Origin: Tipula vernalis
Lineage: Eukaryota; Arthropoda; Insecta; Diptera; Tipulidae
Length of the DNA stretch: 64,000 nucleotides
Assembly (NCBI GenBank): GCA_958295665.1
Contig: OY282560.1
Span: 271,920,177-271,984,176, forward strand
Direction: 5' to 3'
Shown: piece by piece, positions 34,512 to 46,269 of the stretch
Position numbering within the stretch: the stretch's first letter is position 1
Layout of the letters: every line of letters starts with the position of its first letter
The notes under the pieces: generated by a model
What the model saw: the letters and a program-made list of their open reading frames with translations, nothing else
Told to the model about the DNA's origin: nothing
Databases searched by the model: none
Position numbers and translations under genes: made by a program

Positions 34512-35089
34512 AATAAAATAATTTAAATAAAACAGGTACTAGTTCTCCTGTTTTGGTCACGCCTTCTAAATTTGGTTTCCTGACAGTTGTTAATAAATTG
34601 GTTGCATGTTCTTCGATGTAATTGAGAAGGGTCGTGTTCTATCGGATTTATAATTTTTGCAGGTTCAAATAACCATTTGGCAATTTAAATTACACTATTG
34701 ACGATCAAAAATTAAACTTTATTCAATCAGAATTAACTGTGGCGAAACTAAATTTTTATTTTTGGAAAATAGTTAATATAAATTGGACAAAGTTTAATTA
34801 TGACTTAAACAATTTCAATTTATGATCGTATATTTGTATAAAATTGTATTTCGAAAAAGTTAAAGAGCTTTTAAACTAAAAAAAATTAATTAAATCTGCA
34901 AAAGCAGAGAGTATGCATACTCTTATCATAATTTTCAATGCGACCAAAACAATACCACCAGCAAAATAAAGGCGGATATTACAATATAATAAACCAAAAT
35001 TATCACTCGAACCAAAAAATATAACGGGCTGAAACCTCATAAGGTGATCAGGCAAGAAATTGGCAAGTTCCCTCATACTTGGCCATATT
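34512..35089. other. Unassigned sequence between mariner relic and G/C-skewed repeat
   Basis: The part from about 34940 probably belongs to the repeat that follows, since the minus-strand text there continues its 3' flank, but the boundary is unclear. Confidence 0.3.
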
Positions 35090-35400
35090 CCAGAACTTAA
35101 TCTAAAAATAATACACATATGATGTACATAGATACAAACACTCACTTATATAGATTGCTCAACTGCTCACTAAACACTAATCCAACCCAACTCAACCCCA
35201 ATTCAACCCGCAAACGGCCCCCAACTCAAACCTCCCCTCAAACGCAAACTCTCTTTCAATTCAATCCCCAAACCATCATATATAAAAATTAGCCAACTGC
35301 ATCTTAATCCAACCCCAACTTAAATCCAACTCAACCTCAACTCAACCCGCAAATTGACCCCAGACTTAACCCCAACTCAATATTTAAACCAGCATATACG
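35090..35400 (-). repeat. G/C-skewed interspersed repeat, minus copy
   Basis: The minus strand is built of degenerate GGTTGAGTTGGGG-type words with a TTTTTATATATG spacer, in about two units of 130-150 bp. Word order matches 39600-39940 on the plus strand, including the exit AGTTCTGGAATATGGCCA (AGTTCTGAAATATGTCCA in the other copy). It is not an array of a simple telomere repeat. Confidence 0.7.
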
Positions 35401-38039
35401 CTATGGATTAACCTAAGTACATGAATAATTTGGGTATCACTCAGTCAACCATAAACTCTCACCTGCTCAGCTCTGTATAACAATTTTCTTATTTTTTTCG
35501 TAAAATTATTTTATAAATCTTTTAATTGAATTATTTGCGAATTTTTTTAATCGATTTTATTTTATTTATTTTAACTTAATGTTAATTTTAATTAACTTAA
35601 TTTAAGTTTAGTGATTTGTGCAGTAGTAAATATAGCGCGTGGTCTATTAAATTAATTAGCGAAGTGTAAATTGGTAGTAAAAGTTCGTTTAGTTAAAATG
35701 TGATTTGATTGAGAAACTCATGTCTCAAAAATAAATAACTGTACTCCTCGGGTACCGTTAGACAGGTATAAAAAATAAAATTCAGTTATGTTTGTACGAG
35801 TACATATGTACATAACTGAATGAGTGAATTTAAATGTAATTTGTGTACCCAGTTATCAATTCACCATACATGGAAATTGGAAGAAATATTGCATTTTATC
35901 TCATTTCTATTAAATGTATTGGTTCTTGTTTATTTGTATTCTTGCATTTACATACGAGTGAATGCTATTCTTTCTAAAATACATTTTGTAATCATTTTAC
36001 GTATGTAAAAACAACATATGTACATATACAAGTATATATAGTGTGTACAAACGAGGGAATTTAATAAGTGTAACGTAAAAATGAGAATATTATATACACT
36101 CAACAGGAAAGGCTCACTACAATAGCCGCAGTTCCTGACGTTTGATCTAATCCAGATCAGATCATCTTGAAAATATTAAAGTTTTTCTTACTCCTTATAT
36201 GTTTCTAGGCTGCCTAATTTTGCGACTATTAGGTTGTTGCCTCTTAAATATGCGGAAATGAACACTGGTGGCCCTAATGGCTACTCTAAATTATTACCAT
36301 AACATTATTGTAACTTTCTGTATACAATTCTACTAATTTGCTGCTTTTAATATTAACCTCGTCGCATGACCTTCTCAAGAAATTATTTTGTTTGTAATTA
36401 ATGTTTAAATTATTTTACGGACATTTTATTGTAAGAATAACTATTAATTATGAATATTAATAAGAATAACCAACCGTTTTAAGAAAAGTAAATGCATATT
36501 TATATAGTACTGTTACTATACTATGAACTAGTTAGTAAATATTGAAACTGGTTTAAAAATATTTACATATTTGTACATAAATAGTCATTGGAAAAAGTCT
36601 GCTACAAACTATATACATTACGGTTGATGTATGATGATATTAAGGTGCAAACCAAACCGTCTTAGCTACCAGTTTGGTACTAAAAGCGAAATAAAAGGGT
36701 CGGTATTTTTGCAGCCAACTTGTACCTGATCAGAAAGAGGGAATAATAAATCGTAGAGAAATTGTCGGGTTGCTTTTAGAAGAACAATATTTTTTAGAAT
36801 GCTGTACAGTTTTCTATTTTAGTTTGTATATACTTGTATGTGCTTAAAAGACAGAAGTATAAGCAAAAAATTACATTTCAAAAATGTTCTATTTTATATT
36901 GGAATTAACCAATTTTTAGTTTTTTGTTGCTTCTTTCATCTAAACTGCTTGGAAAGAAGTTAACCATAGCAACCAAGATAATTGGTTTTATGTTAATAAG
37001 GAAAGCGTGTCTTTAATCTTTCACCAAAAAAATACAATTTTTCGAAAAAACAAAGTACATCTTAGTATCTTTATCGGGTTAACTTGAATTTTAATTTAGG
37101 CATACACATAACAACAGTTTGTTAACTACTATATTTTATTTTGGGTGGCGGATTTTATTTAACCCAATATAACTAAAGTATAAAGAAACCATATTCATTG
37201 TGCTAACTACTAATAGCTAAAAATTTCAGAAATAAATTAGAAATAAATTAAATTTTTTGTTATTGTTTTGAGGTTTCAACAAATAAAGAAAAACCGAGCA
37301 TCATATGGAATTTTATTAAATCTTTACAAGAACCAAAATATCGAAAATTTCATAACCTACATATTATAATATTTTCTATTCATGTACATATAGATGTAAG
37401 TAGTTACATCACAAACATGGTTAAATAAATCTGAAAAACATATTTAGATACAAAAAAAAATCCAAACAATAGATTTTGAAAACTCCTCACATAATATAAA
37501 TAAAGATTAGTTTTTGTTTAAACGGATTAAGAATCATCTATCTTGTAAAATCAAGCATTCAAATTCAAAATATTCTAGCTAATACTTTGCTAAGGTAACA
37601 AAATTATTGTTAACACTACGTTACGTTATTTTCTCCGCATTGGGGTAATGATGAGCCATTTGAGTACCCTTAGGAAGATGTGTGCTTTAAAAAATTTATT
37701 ATTTATATTTATGCAATTTTTGGGGCATAAATTTGGGTTCTATAGTTAAGTATTGTCTATTTGTTACTTTCAGTTCTTTTTTGTTTTTTTCGTTTTAGAT
37801 TCCCAGTAACCGACGTGCATTTTGGAGCTCGATGAAAATATAGTTCTAAAATCTATGTTGGTCGCAGGTCAAATGTAGCTAGCTAAAACGAACAAAGTCT
37901 GGTCCCAAATATTGACGGGATTCGTCACATTTTTAATAGTGCTTCAGTCGAGATACTTTGTTTCTCTGAGACCTTTTAAACCCAAATATCCCTAGTACAG
38001 CTTTGGCAAGCATAGGCTTTAGTATAATTAGTACTTTAG
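35401..38039. other. AT-rich sequence, no gene seen
   Basis: Over 2.6 kb with no recognised element. Around 36645-36750 words resembling family B hammerhead flanks (TAGCTACC, TTTGGT) occur without an intact core. Confidence 0.35.
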
Positions 38040-38170
38040 TATCTTTCTTTTTAAACAATTAACGTTTTTTGCTTGGTAACCCTTCCTCTTTAAAATGGCC
38101 CAAAACGTTTCGATTGGTCTTAACATACTCGATTCCGCGTTACCGAAAATTGACCAACGTATCTTTCGTG
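38040..38170 (-). pseudogene. Tc1/mariner-type transposase C-terminal scrap
   Basis: The minus strand reads MLRPIETFWAILKRKGYQAK. The RPIE-x-FW-x-x-L-K tract corresponds to the last catalytic Glu region of DUF4817/DDE_3-type transposases, the same type as the relic at 10422-10945. Only about 40 codons can be recognised. Confidence 0.5.
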
Positions 38171-38339
38171 TAGTGTGGTGAAGCCTAATAGGGCCAACAA
38201 ATTATTTTACCATTTTTATAATAATTATCATCGATTGAGGAAGATACCCCATTTATCTACTATTAGTATGAGGGTGTTTGACATGCTTACTTTGTTGTAT
38301 AAAGTAGTAAGCTTTTCTGCCAGTCAGTTTATAAAAAAC

Positions 38340-38580
38340 TAGTTTTTCTAATTATGAAGTTTCGAACTGATAAACCTATAATTCTCATCAGACCTGGGCT
38401 ACTGGACTTATTGTACCACAATTTTACATTCTACATGCAGAATTTATTGTGTATAAATTGTATTAGCGAATTATATAAATACAGTCAAATTCCCTTATAA
38501 ATTTTTCTTCGGCAATTTACAATAGTTCTATTCCTGTGTAATTTACGTGTTATTTGTAAAACACATCAAAATGGTCTTAG
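38340..38580 (-). repeat. Diverged family A-like hammerhead unit
   Basis: On the minus strand, AGAATGTAAAATTGTGGTAC, the ATAATTCGCTA box (38474-38464), AAGGGAATTTGACTGTATTT and the AACACGTAAATTACAC region align in order with the family A unit upstream of its hammerhead. Similarity is low but colinear. Downstream of the hammerhead the match is lost, so this copy is partial or older. Confidence 0.6.
38354..38411 (-). ncRNA. Diverged hammerhead ribozyme motif
   Basis: Minus strand: GUA cleavage triplet (38402-38400), stem I GCCCAGGT (38399-38392, three pairs with one G.U), CUGAUGA (38391-38385), stem II GAA/UUC (38384-38382 with 38366-38364), GAAAC (38363-38359). The core is complete and GUA is an allowed NUH site. 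Stem III is only about 3 bp, so the copy is probably decayed. Confidence 0.6.
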
Positions 38581-39599
38581 GACCTTATTAATTAATTAAT
38601 TTTTTGTTTGTGTCTTATCTTCTTCCTCATTTAATTTACGGTGAGGTAGTTTTTTCGGTATGCGTCAGGAAAGTATGAATGTTCTTCAAAAATGTTTCAA
38701 TGCTTTTACTAGGTTTATTTTTGGTATTAGAAAATTCGATTATATTTCTGCTTACTCTAGGACATCGTTTATCTATCTTTTACGAATTTCGGGTTAGTCT
38801 AAAAATTATTTTTTATATGATACACAACAACAAATTTTATGTGTTTTTGTTTTTCTATTTAAATTTTGTAGGTTATGTTTTAACGGTGATTATTATTATT
38901 TTTATACCGTAACTAAACAAGAATTTTACTGTTCCAAAACATTTGATAATACCATTTTTACATTCGGTTGTTAAATATGCGATTGTTAAGTTAAATAGAG
39001 CCAAAAATCTATGCACGAAATGCAGCAATTTAAAACGAATATTTAAAACGTAAATAGTACAAGTGTAAATATAAAAAGATAAAAACGGGTTAAATTAACC
39101 GATTAATTGTAATAATCGAATCATAATTATTCGATTAATCGTGTAAAATATTTAAATAAGCAATAAACAAAATCATCGGTTATGATTATGAACTAAAGAT
39201 TTCGCCATAAGGAGAGAATTGCAATGGTAGAAGATTTTTCTCAGTGACAGGAGCATTTGTCTTAAATTTAGAGCAATTAATTCTCTTTTAGAACTCATAA
39301 TACTTAGTATTAGTGTTAGTTTTCACTTCGGTCTAAAAAGACCAAAGTATTGAAATCCTGTCAAAAATGAATAAATTTTGGTTGGTCCAGAACCATTTTT
39401 CTCGAAGTCTGGGTGTCTGGATATCTCTACCCAAAGTATCTCGAGAACGGCTTGTCCGATTTGGAATTTTTTTCGCCAATCTGTTTCTATGATCAAGGCG
39501 GCGATTTGAAAATCTTTTGGAACCTCTAGGTCAAGAGGATAAGGTACCTTCCTTACGAATTGAACCAAAACACCTGGTTATAGAAAAATATTTACGATT
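38581..39599. other. Mostly unassigned; repeat-like block at 39320-39570
   Basis: 39320-39570 contains phrases such as TATCTCGAGAACGGCTTGTC typical of dispersed insect repeats; its minus-strand open frame of 81 codons is not convincing as a gene. Confidence 0.35.
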
Positions 39600-40100
39600 T
39601 TTTTTTATATACTGAATTGGGCATTGAATTTGGGGTTGATTTGTAGGTTAAGTTAGGGGTCAATTTAGGGAACCTATCACAATGGACCGTCACCGGTCTA
39701 AGTGTGCGTAAGCAGCCACTCCAACCTAGGGGTTAATTTGCAGGTTGAGTTGAAGTTGAGTTGGAGTTGAATTGGGGTTGGATAGGATATAGTGAGTTGT
39801 TGACCATTTTTTTATATATGCTGGCATAGAGTTTGCGGTCGAGCTGAGGGTTAAGTTGGGTTCTGTTTGCGAATTGAATTAGGGTTGAGTTGCGGTTTAG
39901 TTGGGGTTGGATTAGGGTTTAGTGGAAGGAAAGTTCTGAAATATGTCCAGTGAGGACGGAACTTGGATATTACTCAACCGATTATGATAAAATTTGATGT
40001 TGGTGATGGAAATGGGATTCTAAAATGATTTGTAGATGAAATATTTCTACTATTTCGAAACAGATTTGAGTGAAATTTGATATCTGCCATGGAAATGTGA
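39600..40100 (+). repeat. G/C-skewed interspersed repeat, plus copy
   Basis: It has the same word order as the inverse of 35090-35400: GGGGTTGATT, GGGGTCAATTT, GGTTGAGTTGAAGTTGAGTT, a TTTTTTATATATGCTGG spacer, a second G-rich unit, then AGTTCTGAAATATGTCCAG. It is interrupted by a 60-bp foreign segment at about 39668-39727. Confidence 0.7.
39668..39727 (+). mobile_element. Short LINE-tail-like insertion
   Basis: The segment GGAACC...TCACCGGTCTAAGTG...CCACTCCAACCT looks like the 3' end of an insect LINE. It is bordered by AGGGGTCAATTT and AGGGGTTAATTT, a near-identical 12-bp repeat that would be its target duplication. The G-rich host repeat reads through if it is removed. Confidence 0.45.
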
Positions 40101-40139
40101 TTCTAAAGTGATTTTTGGATAAACTTCTGGAATATAAAT

Positions 40140-40380
40140 GGTATGATGGATGGTATGATGATATGATGTTATAATGGTATGACGGTTTGTATATAAGAAT
40201 TGTGTGATGGTGATGGTAGTGGTGATGGTGGTATGATGATGATGGATGGTATGATGTTATGATGGTATGACGGTTTGTATATAAGAATTGTGTGATGGTG
40301 ATGGTAATGGTGATGGTGGTATGATAATGATGGATGGTATGATGGTGATGTTATGATGGTATTATGGTATAAAATATGAT
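40140..40380 (+). repeat. Minisatellite, 88-bp unit, GATG-rich
   Basis: GACGGTTTGTATATAAGAAT at 40181 recurs at 40269 within an 88-bp unit (about 2.5 copies), surrounded by GATGGT and GATGAT microsatellite. The minus-strand histidine/proline-rich open frame here results from the repeat. Confidence 0.9.
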
Positions 40381-41479
40381 GTGGAAAAAGACATAAGGAC
40401 AAGCCCAAAAAATTGGGGATAATTTCCACTTAGAAAATGTTCTAGAAATTCTGGGAAAAATAAGATTTAATTTTAAAATATTCTGGAAAAGGGAAAATTA
40501 ATTTTAAAATTAGAATGGAAACCTCTATTTTCCAGAGTATGTTAAGCCAATTTGAATTGTAATCTGCCTGTCTGAAATTATCAATAAAATTATTATTAAT
40601 AACGAAACTCAGGTTACACAAGCTTAGAGTGACTTGTTTTGGTTTGAAAATACTCGGGCGGCCAGCCACGTCCTCGCATTGTTGCACTAAATAGTTAAAC
40701 TTATTAGTATATAGCAATTAAGTCCAAGAATGTACTACTACTATTTGGACGTTATTAATTTCTGAGGCACCAAGGATTGCGAAAAAAATAATAACTTAAC
40801 ACTGATGACTCAACAGTATTAGATGAAACGAACACATTTTCGTCGCACAGCTAGATCAAATTGGGAAGTTTGAAGTCGTAAACAATAAAGTGGTCGTTAA
40901 CGTCTTTAAACGATTAAATACTATTACCGGCACAATAACGATTATTTCGAAAAGCTTAAAAATCCGAACGAAAGAACGTTAGTAAAATAAGAGGATAGGC
41001 ATGTTTCGGCCAAAACTATGGGAACGTAATTCGATCTAGTAAACATACATAGCTATATAAGTAAAAACTTTGAATTTTCACTATTCAAAAATATTGATAA
41101 AAAAATATTAAATTTGTTTGAATTGATGATTCAAATAATGAAATATGCAGCATTCAAACTTTCTATTTCATGGTTCACACTAATTTCGGATTAATTAAAA
41201 ATGATTGTTAATTATTTTAGATCGATTGTAAAAATTAGATGAAGTTGGCGTAGTTAATTACTATATCAACATTTTCATCTGAGAGTTTCTTGGTTTATTA
41301 TTCTGCTCAAGATATGCATTATTTTAAAGAATGAAATAAAAATATTCAAAATTTTCATAATTGTAATAAATTTTGATTTTTACAGTTTTTGATATAAAGC
41401 TCGGTAAGGTGCTCGAGCCAACTAAATTTTTGACTCGGTATTTTTAAATAAAATACAAACGGCTTATTATTACAGAAAG
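40381..41479. other. Unassigned AT-rich sequence
   Basis: No supported feature. A minus-strand open frame at 40442-40717 has no recognisable domain. Confidence 0.3.
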
Positions 41480-41870
41480 AATACACCAATGCCAAAGTTT
41501 CTTTCAGTCATTCAAAACGTTGCCGCCGGAGCGGTTTTTTGAGTTTCTGGAATAGCCAGAATTTAGGCGGAGCTAGGGAAAAAGGGCGTTTATGAAAAAA
41601 TGTAGGATGCATTCTTCGCCAAATAGTTACCTACATCCAATGCACTGTGAGACGGCGCATTGTCGTGATGCAAAAATCAAAAGTTGTCTGCCCAAAATTC
41701 TGACCCAAACGATATTTGTTGATGTCAACAAGATCTCTAATTGTTCCTTGACTCCCCTGACGTGGTGTGAACGTCGTTATTTGCCTTCTTTGAAGAACTT
41801 ATACCAATCAAAAACAAACATTGATGATCCTTTTCACTCATTTTAAAAATCAAAAAATGCACTTATTTAG
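41480..41870 (-). pseudogene. mariner relic 3, internally deleted
   Basis: The minus strand reads FVFDWYKFFKEGK, resembling the F-DWY/H-KRFREGR helix-turn-helix segment of mariner transposases. Shortly after, in another frame, it reads FLHHDNAPSHSALDVGNYLA, the second catalytic Asp motif HDNAPSH. The roughly 130 residues that should separate these are nearly absent, so this is a deletion derivative. Confidence 0.65.
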
Positions 41871-44739
41871 GTGAAAGTAAACAAGCGTATCCAATTAACT
41901 ACTAAAGATATTGACAAATTTGACACAGATGTCTGTTAGTGTGCTACCAATCCAAGAAAAAAAAACTACTCGTGTAGATAAGCCTGCACCCTATATTTGT
42001 TTCGAGCTCATTCTTATATCGAAAAGCGAATTTTCTGCAACAGATATTTAATAATGAAAATCGGATTCAGTAAAAACTCGGCAAATCGGAATACGGTGAC
42101 CGAATACTCATACCTAAAAAAAGACAACTGTTTAATCATCTTACTATCCAATCCCTTAAAACACGCTTTAAAAACCTAAAATGTGATATGAGAAAATTCA
42201 AAAACAAGCGTCAATATTTAAAATCTTGCAAATTGGTTACTTAAATAAAACCCACATTAATTTAAGATAATTTAAGCCCAACAATTTCGGAAGCAACAAG
42301 ATGATAGGTTTTAGAACCACGTGATAATTTCTAATATTTAATTAACTTGAGTCACTTGACAAATTGGCAATTCTTGTCAATTTCTTGTACAAAATCATCA
42401 TAACATAAATCATCGGCAATTTGTAACAAACTGAATAAATAAAATATTTGCTGTATACATTGGAATTCAACCATGCTGTTTTAAAACTAACCAAATATTT
42501 AATTCAATTTCGGTTATGTTAGGTCAGTGAAAGTCATAAAAAACGATTTGATAAAATCGTACCAATACACATACAAAATCAAACGATTTTTTATTTTCGG
42601 TTGTGTGGCATTTGTAAATAAATATACCGTGTTCAAAATGTTGTGAGAATATTTTATTTATACAATACTTTTTCATTTGCTGATTGAGGCAGAGCAAAAC
42701 GATTACAAAAAAAATCTCATGACATTAAACGAGAGGTTTATATAAAAAATTTGTATCAGTCGCTTCACAAAATAACAAATTTTGGAACGTGCAAAGCAAT
42801 ATAAAAGTCTATTTTTATCTCAGTTAAACTGGAGACAGGCGGAGAGTACAACTCAATGTTTATAAAGCGTCGTTATTTACACAGAGATACACCAACGAAC
42901 AAATTTCTTGTGAAGTACAGTAAGTTTGTATTTTTTGCTTTTCCGAACATAATATACAGACGTACATAGACAAGACGAACAATTCTAACAGAAAAATAGA
43001 AAATCTATGAACAAAAATAAGTTTCTGTGATTTTCAGAGAGAATTAAAATATAAATTTAAGAGAAAATTTGTATTGCATTTATTTTAAATGGAAACTCAT
43101 GAAATGAGAAATATAATAGAAAATTTGTTGTCTGTGTCATGTATTATAACCTTGGACTTGAAATAAAAAATTGAGGGTGGTTGGAAAATTTATTATATTC
43201 ATTTTGTGTCAGCGCACATTTGTCAATTGGAAAAATGGAATATTTCTGTATGTCTTCATTCGTTTAGGGAAGTACATTTAAAATATTGACTTCACGTAAC
43301 TACTACACAATAATTGAATTTGACTATGTATTGGACATGTAAATGAATATTTATTTATGTCTTACAACATTATGGGTTACCAAACTGTATTTTTATATAT
43401 TAAACGTATAGTTTCGATTTTTATTTATTATTTTAATGCATATATGCGTATACATGTACTTGTTTTATTATTGATTTTTTATGGCACGTGCAATGTATGT
43501 AGTTTAGATTTCTAAATTACTGAACTGAGCGTGTTTTGGAAAAAGGAAATAAACAAGATTTATCAATTCAACTTACCATTACAAATAGAGCACTATAATG
43601 CTATGGTAACCGAAAAACACAGCATGCAAATTATTGCTGGTTTGGGTTTGGTCGTGTTCTAATTATTATTGAAAAAATTATTTGTAAACAAGAAAAATGG
43701 CTTTTTATGTTGATTAAAAATGCAAATTTCTTACTATTTTCTACCATTGCAACTAATGATGAAATTATAAAGATAAAAGCACAGTAAAAACTTCCTAGGA
43801 ATTTCTTCGAATTGACTATTGTAATAAAAGTTTTATTTTGGTTGTTGTAATGGAAACTGCAGCGGAAAAATTTAAGTGGACAATTGATTGTACAGCTATA
43901 CCCATATTTGACGTTAAATTAGTTGAAGTGATAATTTCTGTTACACGCGATCTACAATATACATGTGTACGTAGACACTACAAAATATAAAAAAATTATG
44001 ATTATAGTGTACTACCTAAATATTTAGTGCAATTGGCAAAACTCCAAGCTTTTAACGTTTTATGAACAATAACTAACGATTCATTAAAGAAATTCCTACG
44101 GTTAGAGCTGTAAACGGAGCGTACTACTGAAGAAGATATGATCTAATAAAATTTTAATATTGTGAATCTATGTAATGTAGTTTTGTTATTAAATATATTT
44201 AGATTTTTGGCAACTATTCAATTACCAGTTTTGCTTAAAATTGGAAACACGCGCTTATCCTTGGCTTTTAAATGATTTGTTGTAATATTAATGTTTTCCT
44301 TTAAGAATTATTTGTGGATTTCTCATTGACACATTTATTGGAACCAATTCGGTCAAAATTTTCTTTAAAAAATTAAAATTTTTTGTTTTTCGCGACATTT
44401 CTATTGCTTCGCTAGACTATTTAGAAATTTAATATTCAGTTTATAGGAATTTCCAAACACATAATTAAAAAATAACCTATACAATTTTTTTAAGGAATTT
44501 GACTCTATATAGGCGCGGGAATACCGGCAGTGGGGAAAATGCTGTTGGGTTAAATCATTTTTTACATTTTTACTTAGTTATAAATATAACCCCCTAATAA
44601 TGCAAAATCAAAAATACAACATACTTTGAAACTTTGGCCTGCGGAAGTTCCACCTAATATACGATTAGTTTATGTCGAAATTCCTTAAAACCAATTAATT
44701 TCGACAAACACTTTTCTCTTTTACATAAGTAAAATAAAG
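41871..44739. other. AT-rich sequence, no gene seen
   Basis: About 2.9 kb without recognised elements. Confidence 0.35.
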
Positions 44740-45010
44740 TATAGTAATCATGAAAATTTTGGGCCTTGAGATTTTTAGAGATTTATCTGTTTTGAGGCCC
44801 CCTGAGAAAATGTGGGGTTTTGAAATGGTGTCTGTGTCAGTCTGTCAGTATGTCAGTCTGTGTCCTTTCTACAGCCCAGATGGTTTAACCAATCGAACTG
44901 AAACTTCAGATTTAAGCTTTTTTGATAAATTGTTAGGTCCCAGTGAATTTTACTCCAAATCGGCTAACCAGAAGTGGCCACTCCCTTGGTCCAGAAAACT
45001 TAATTTGCAA
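44740..45010 (+). repeat. Dispersed-repeat-like block
   Basis: It contains GTGTCAGTCTGTCAGTATGT and GGTTTAACCAATCGAACTGA, a style of sequence common to dispersed insect repeats that mimic a short ORF (89 codons here). It probably is not protein-coding. A poly-A/AAATT-rich tail follows from 45066. Confidence 0.4.
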
Positions 45011-46265
45011 ATATCTTAAAAAGTATAAGGTTTACAAAAAAACTACTTCATACAAAATGTTTCCAAAAAAAAAAAAAAAATTAAAAATTAAAATTAAAAA
45101 TTAGAAGACAAAAAAATGTAAAATTTAAAAAAAAAATTAAATTTCTCAAAATTTTCTGTTCGTAAAAGAAAGTTGTGTGTTGGCCACATCTCCATTTTTT
45201 TTAAAGGAAATGTCAACAAAGTAGAATGCACCCTTCTATTATCTAGTTACAAACAAAAATGTCATGATTAATGGACACAAACTTATGTTGGGTCACTATG
45301 ATCCCGTCGGTCCGCTTCCTAGTTAGATGAAAAATCGTGGGACGCTAGTCAGAAAAATATCCCTTATTTTATAAGAATGTTCAACTTGACAAGAACGGGA
45401 TTGAAAAAACTTGTTTTGGATCGTTTCGCTCTCAATTTAGAAATATGACCCTAGGTTTATAGGATTTTCCATTATAAAGGTATAGATGAGGAAGTAGGAG
45501 AATTTGTCTCCTAGAAGAGCGAGAATATAGGAGCAGGTTACTCGGTACCTATGTAAACCTTTCGGTATTACGATTAGGTGCCATTTCCTCTTATAGTTAG
45601 GTTCGAATTTTCTAAAAAGTTTTAAATTCGACTTAATTTGTGTAAAGTCGCTGCGTTTTCATTAATTCATCCTCCAGTTAAATAAAATAGCCCTCAGTTT
45701 ACAGGAAATTTGAACTCTTAAAGAAGCGAAAACTTAGGTGAGAACATTTGAACAGCAGTCCTAGGAAATTTACAATTACATAACAGAGGTCGGATTGTAA
45801 TGCACAGTACTTTAGGAGCGGAAATGTAAATTAATAAAGGATTGAAATGCAGAAACTGGATTACAAAAGCGAAAAATTTGTCTCAAAAAAGTAATCCTTA
45901 GTTTTTCTGAATTTTCTACTCCTCAATTAGAGTTGCTCCCTCGTTAGGAGTTTGAAATTAGTTGTGAATGGAGATACCTAGATGTGTTTTTGTCTTCTCG
46001 GTAAGTGGAATGTTAGTTTTGTTTTAAAATGTAATGTAGAGTTTTATGTGTTGTGTAATTAATCGTTTATGGAAAAAATGTATCCAACGAGTATTTGTCA
46101 GGTTTTTATGCTTTGGCATTGGAGGTCAAATTCTATTCAAGATTTATGCTTTATATAATGCATGAATTAAAAGTGCTACTTAGTTGTTGTTTATACCTAA
46201 TTAGATGAATGTAAAATTCCGTAATCTAATTACGTATTGAAATACAATACGCAGTTATAAATGCC
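45011..46265. other. Unassigned sequence
   Basis: 45280-45990 is less AT-rich than its surroundings and carries GTTAGG and TAGGAG words without clear periodicity. No coding relic was recognised. Confidence 0.3.
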
Positions 46266-46269
46266 TATT

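Noticed and set aside
36645..36760. Words TAGCTACC, TTTGGT and CTGATCAG resembling a family B hammerhead.
   Set aside because: CTGATCA breaks the core (C at the G8 position), and the order of the elements is not that of the other copies. At best a decayed fragment.
38679..38912. Hydrophobic 77-codon ORF as a membrane protein.
   Set aside because: Composition follows the T-rich strand; no start context, motif or neighbour supports it.
35090..40000. Telomere-like repeats from the TTAGG-like words in the two skewed repeats.
   Set aside because: No tandem TTAGG or TTAGGG array; words are degenerate and embedded in a 130-150-bp unit.
40169..40429. His/Pro-rich minus-strand ORF.
   Set aside because: It is the translation of a GATG microsatellite.
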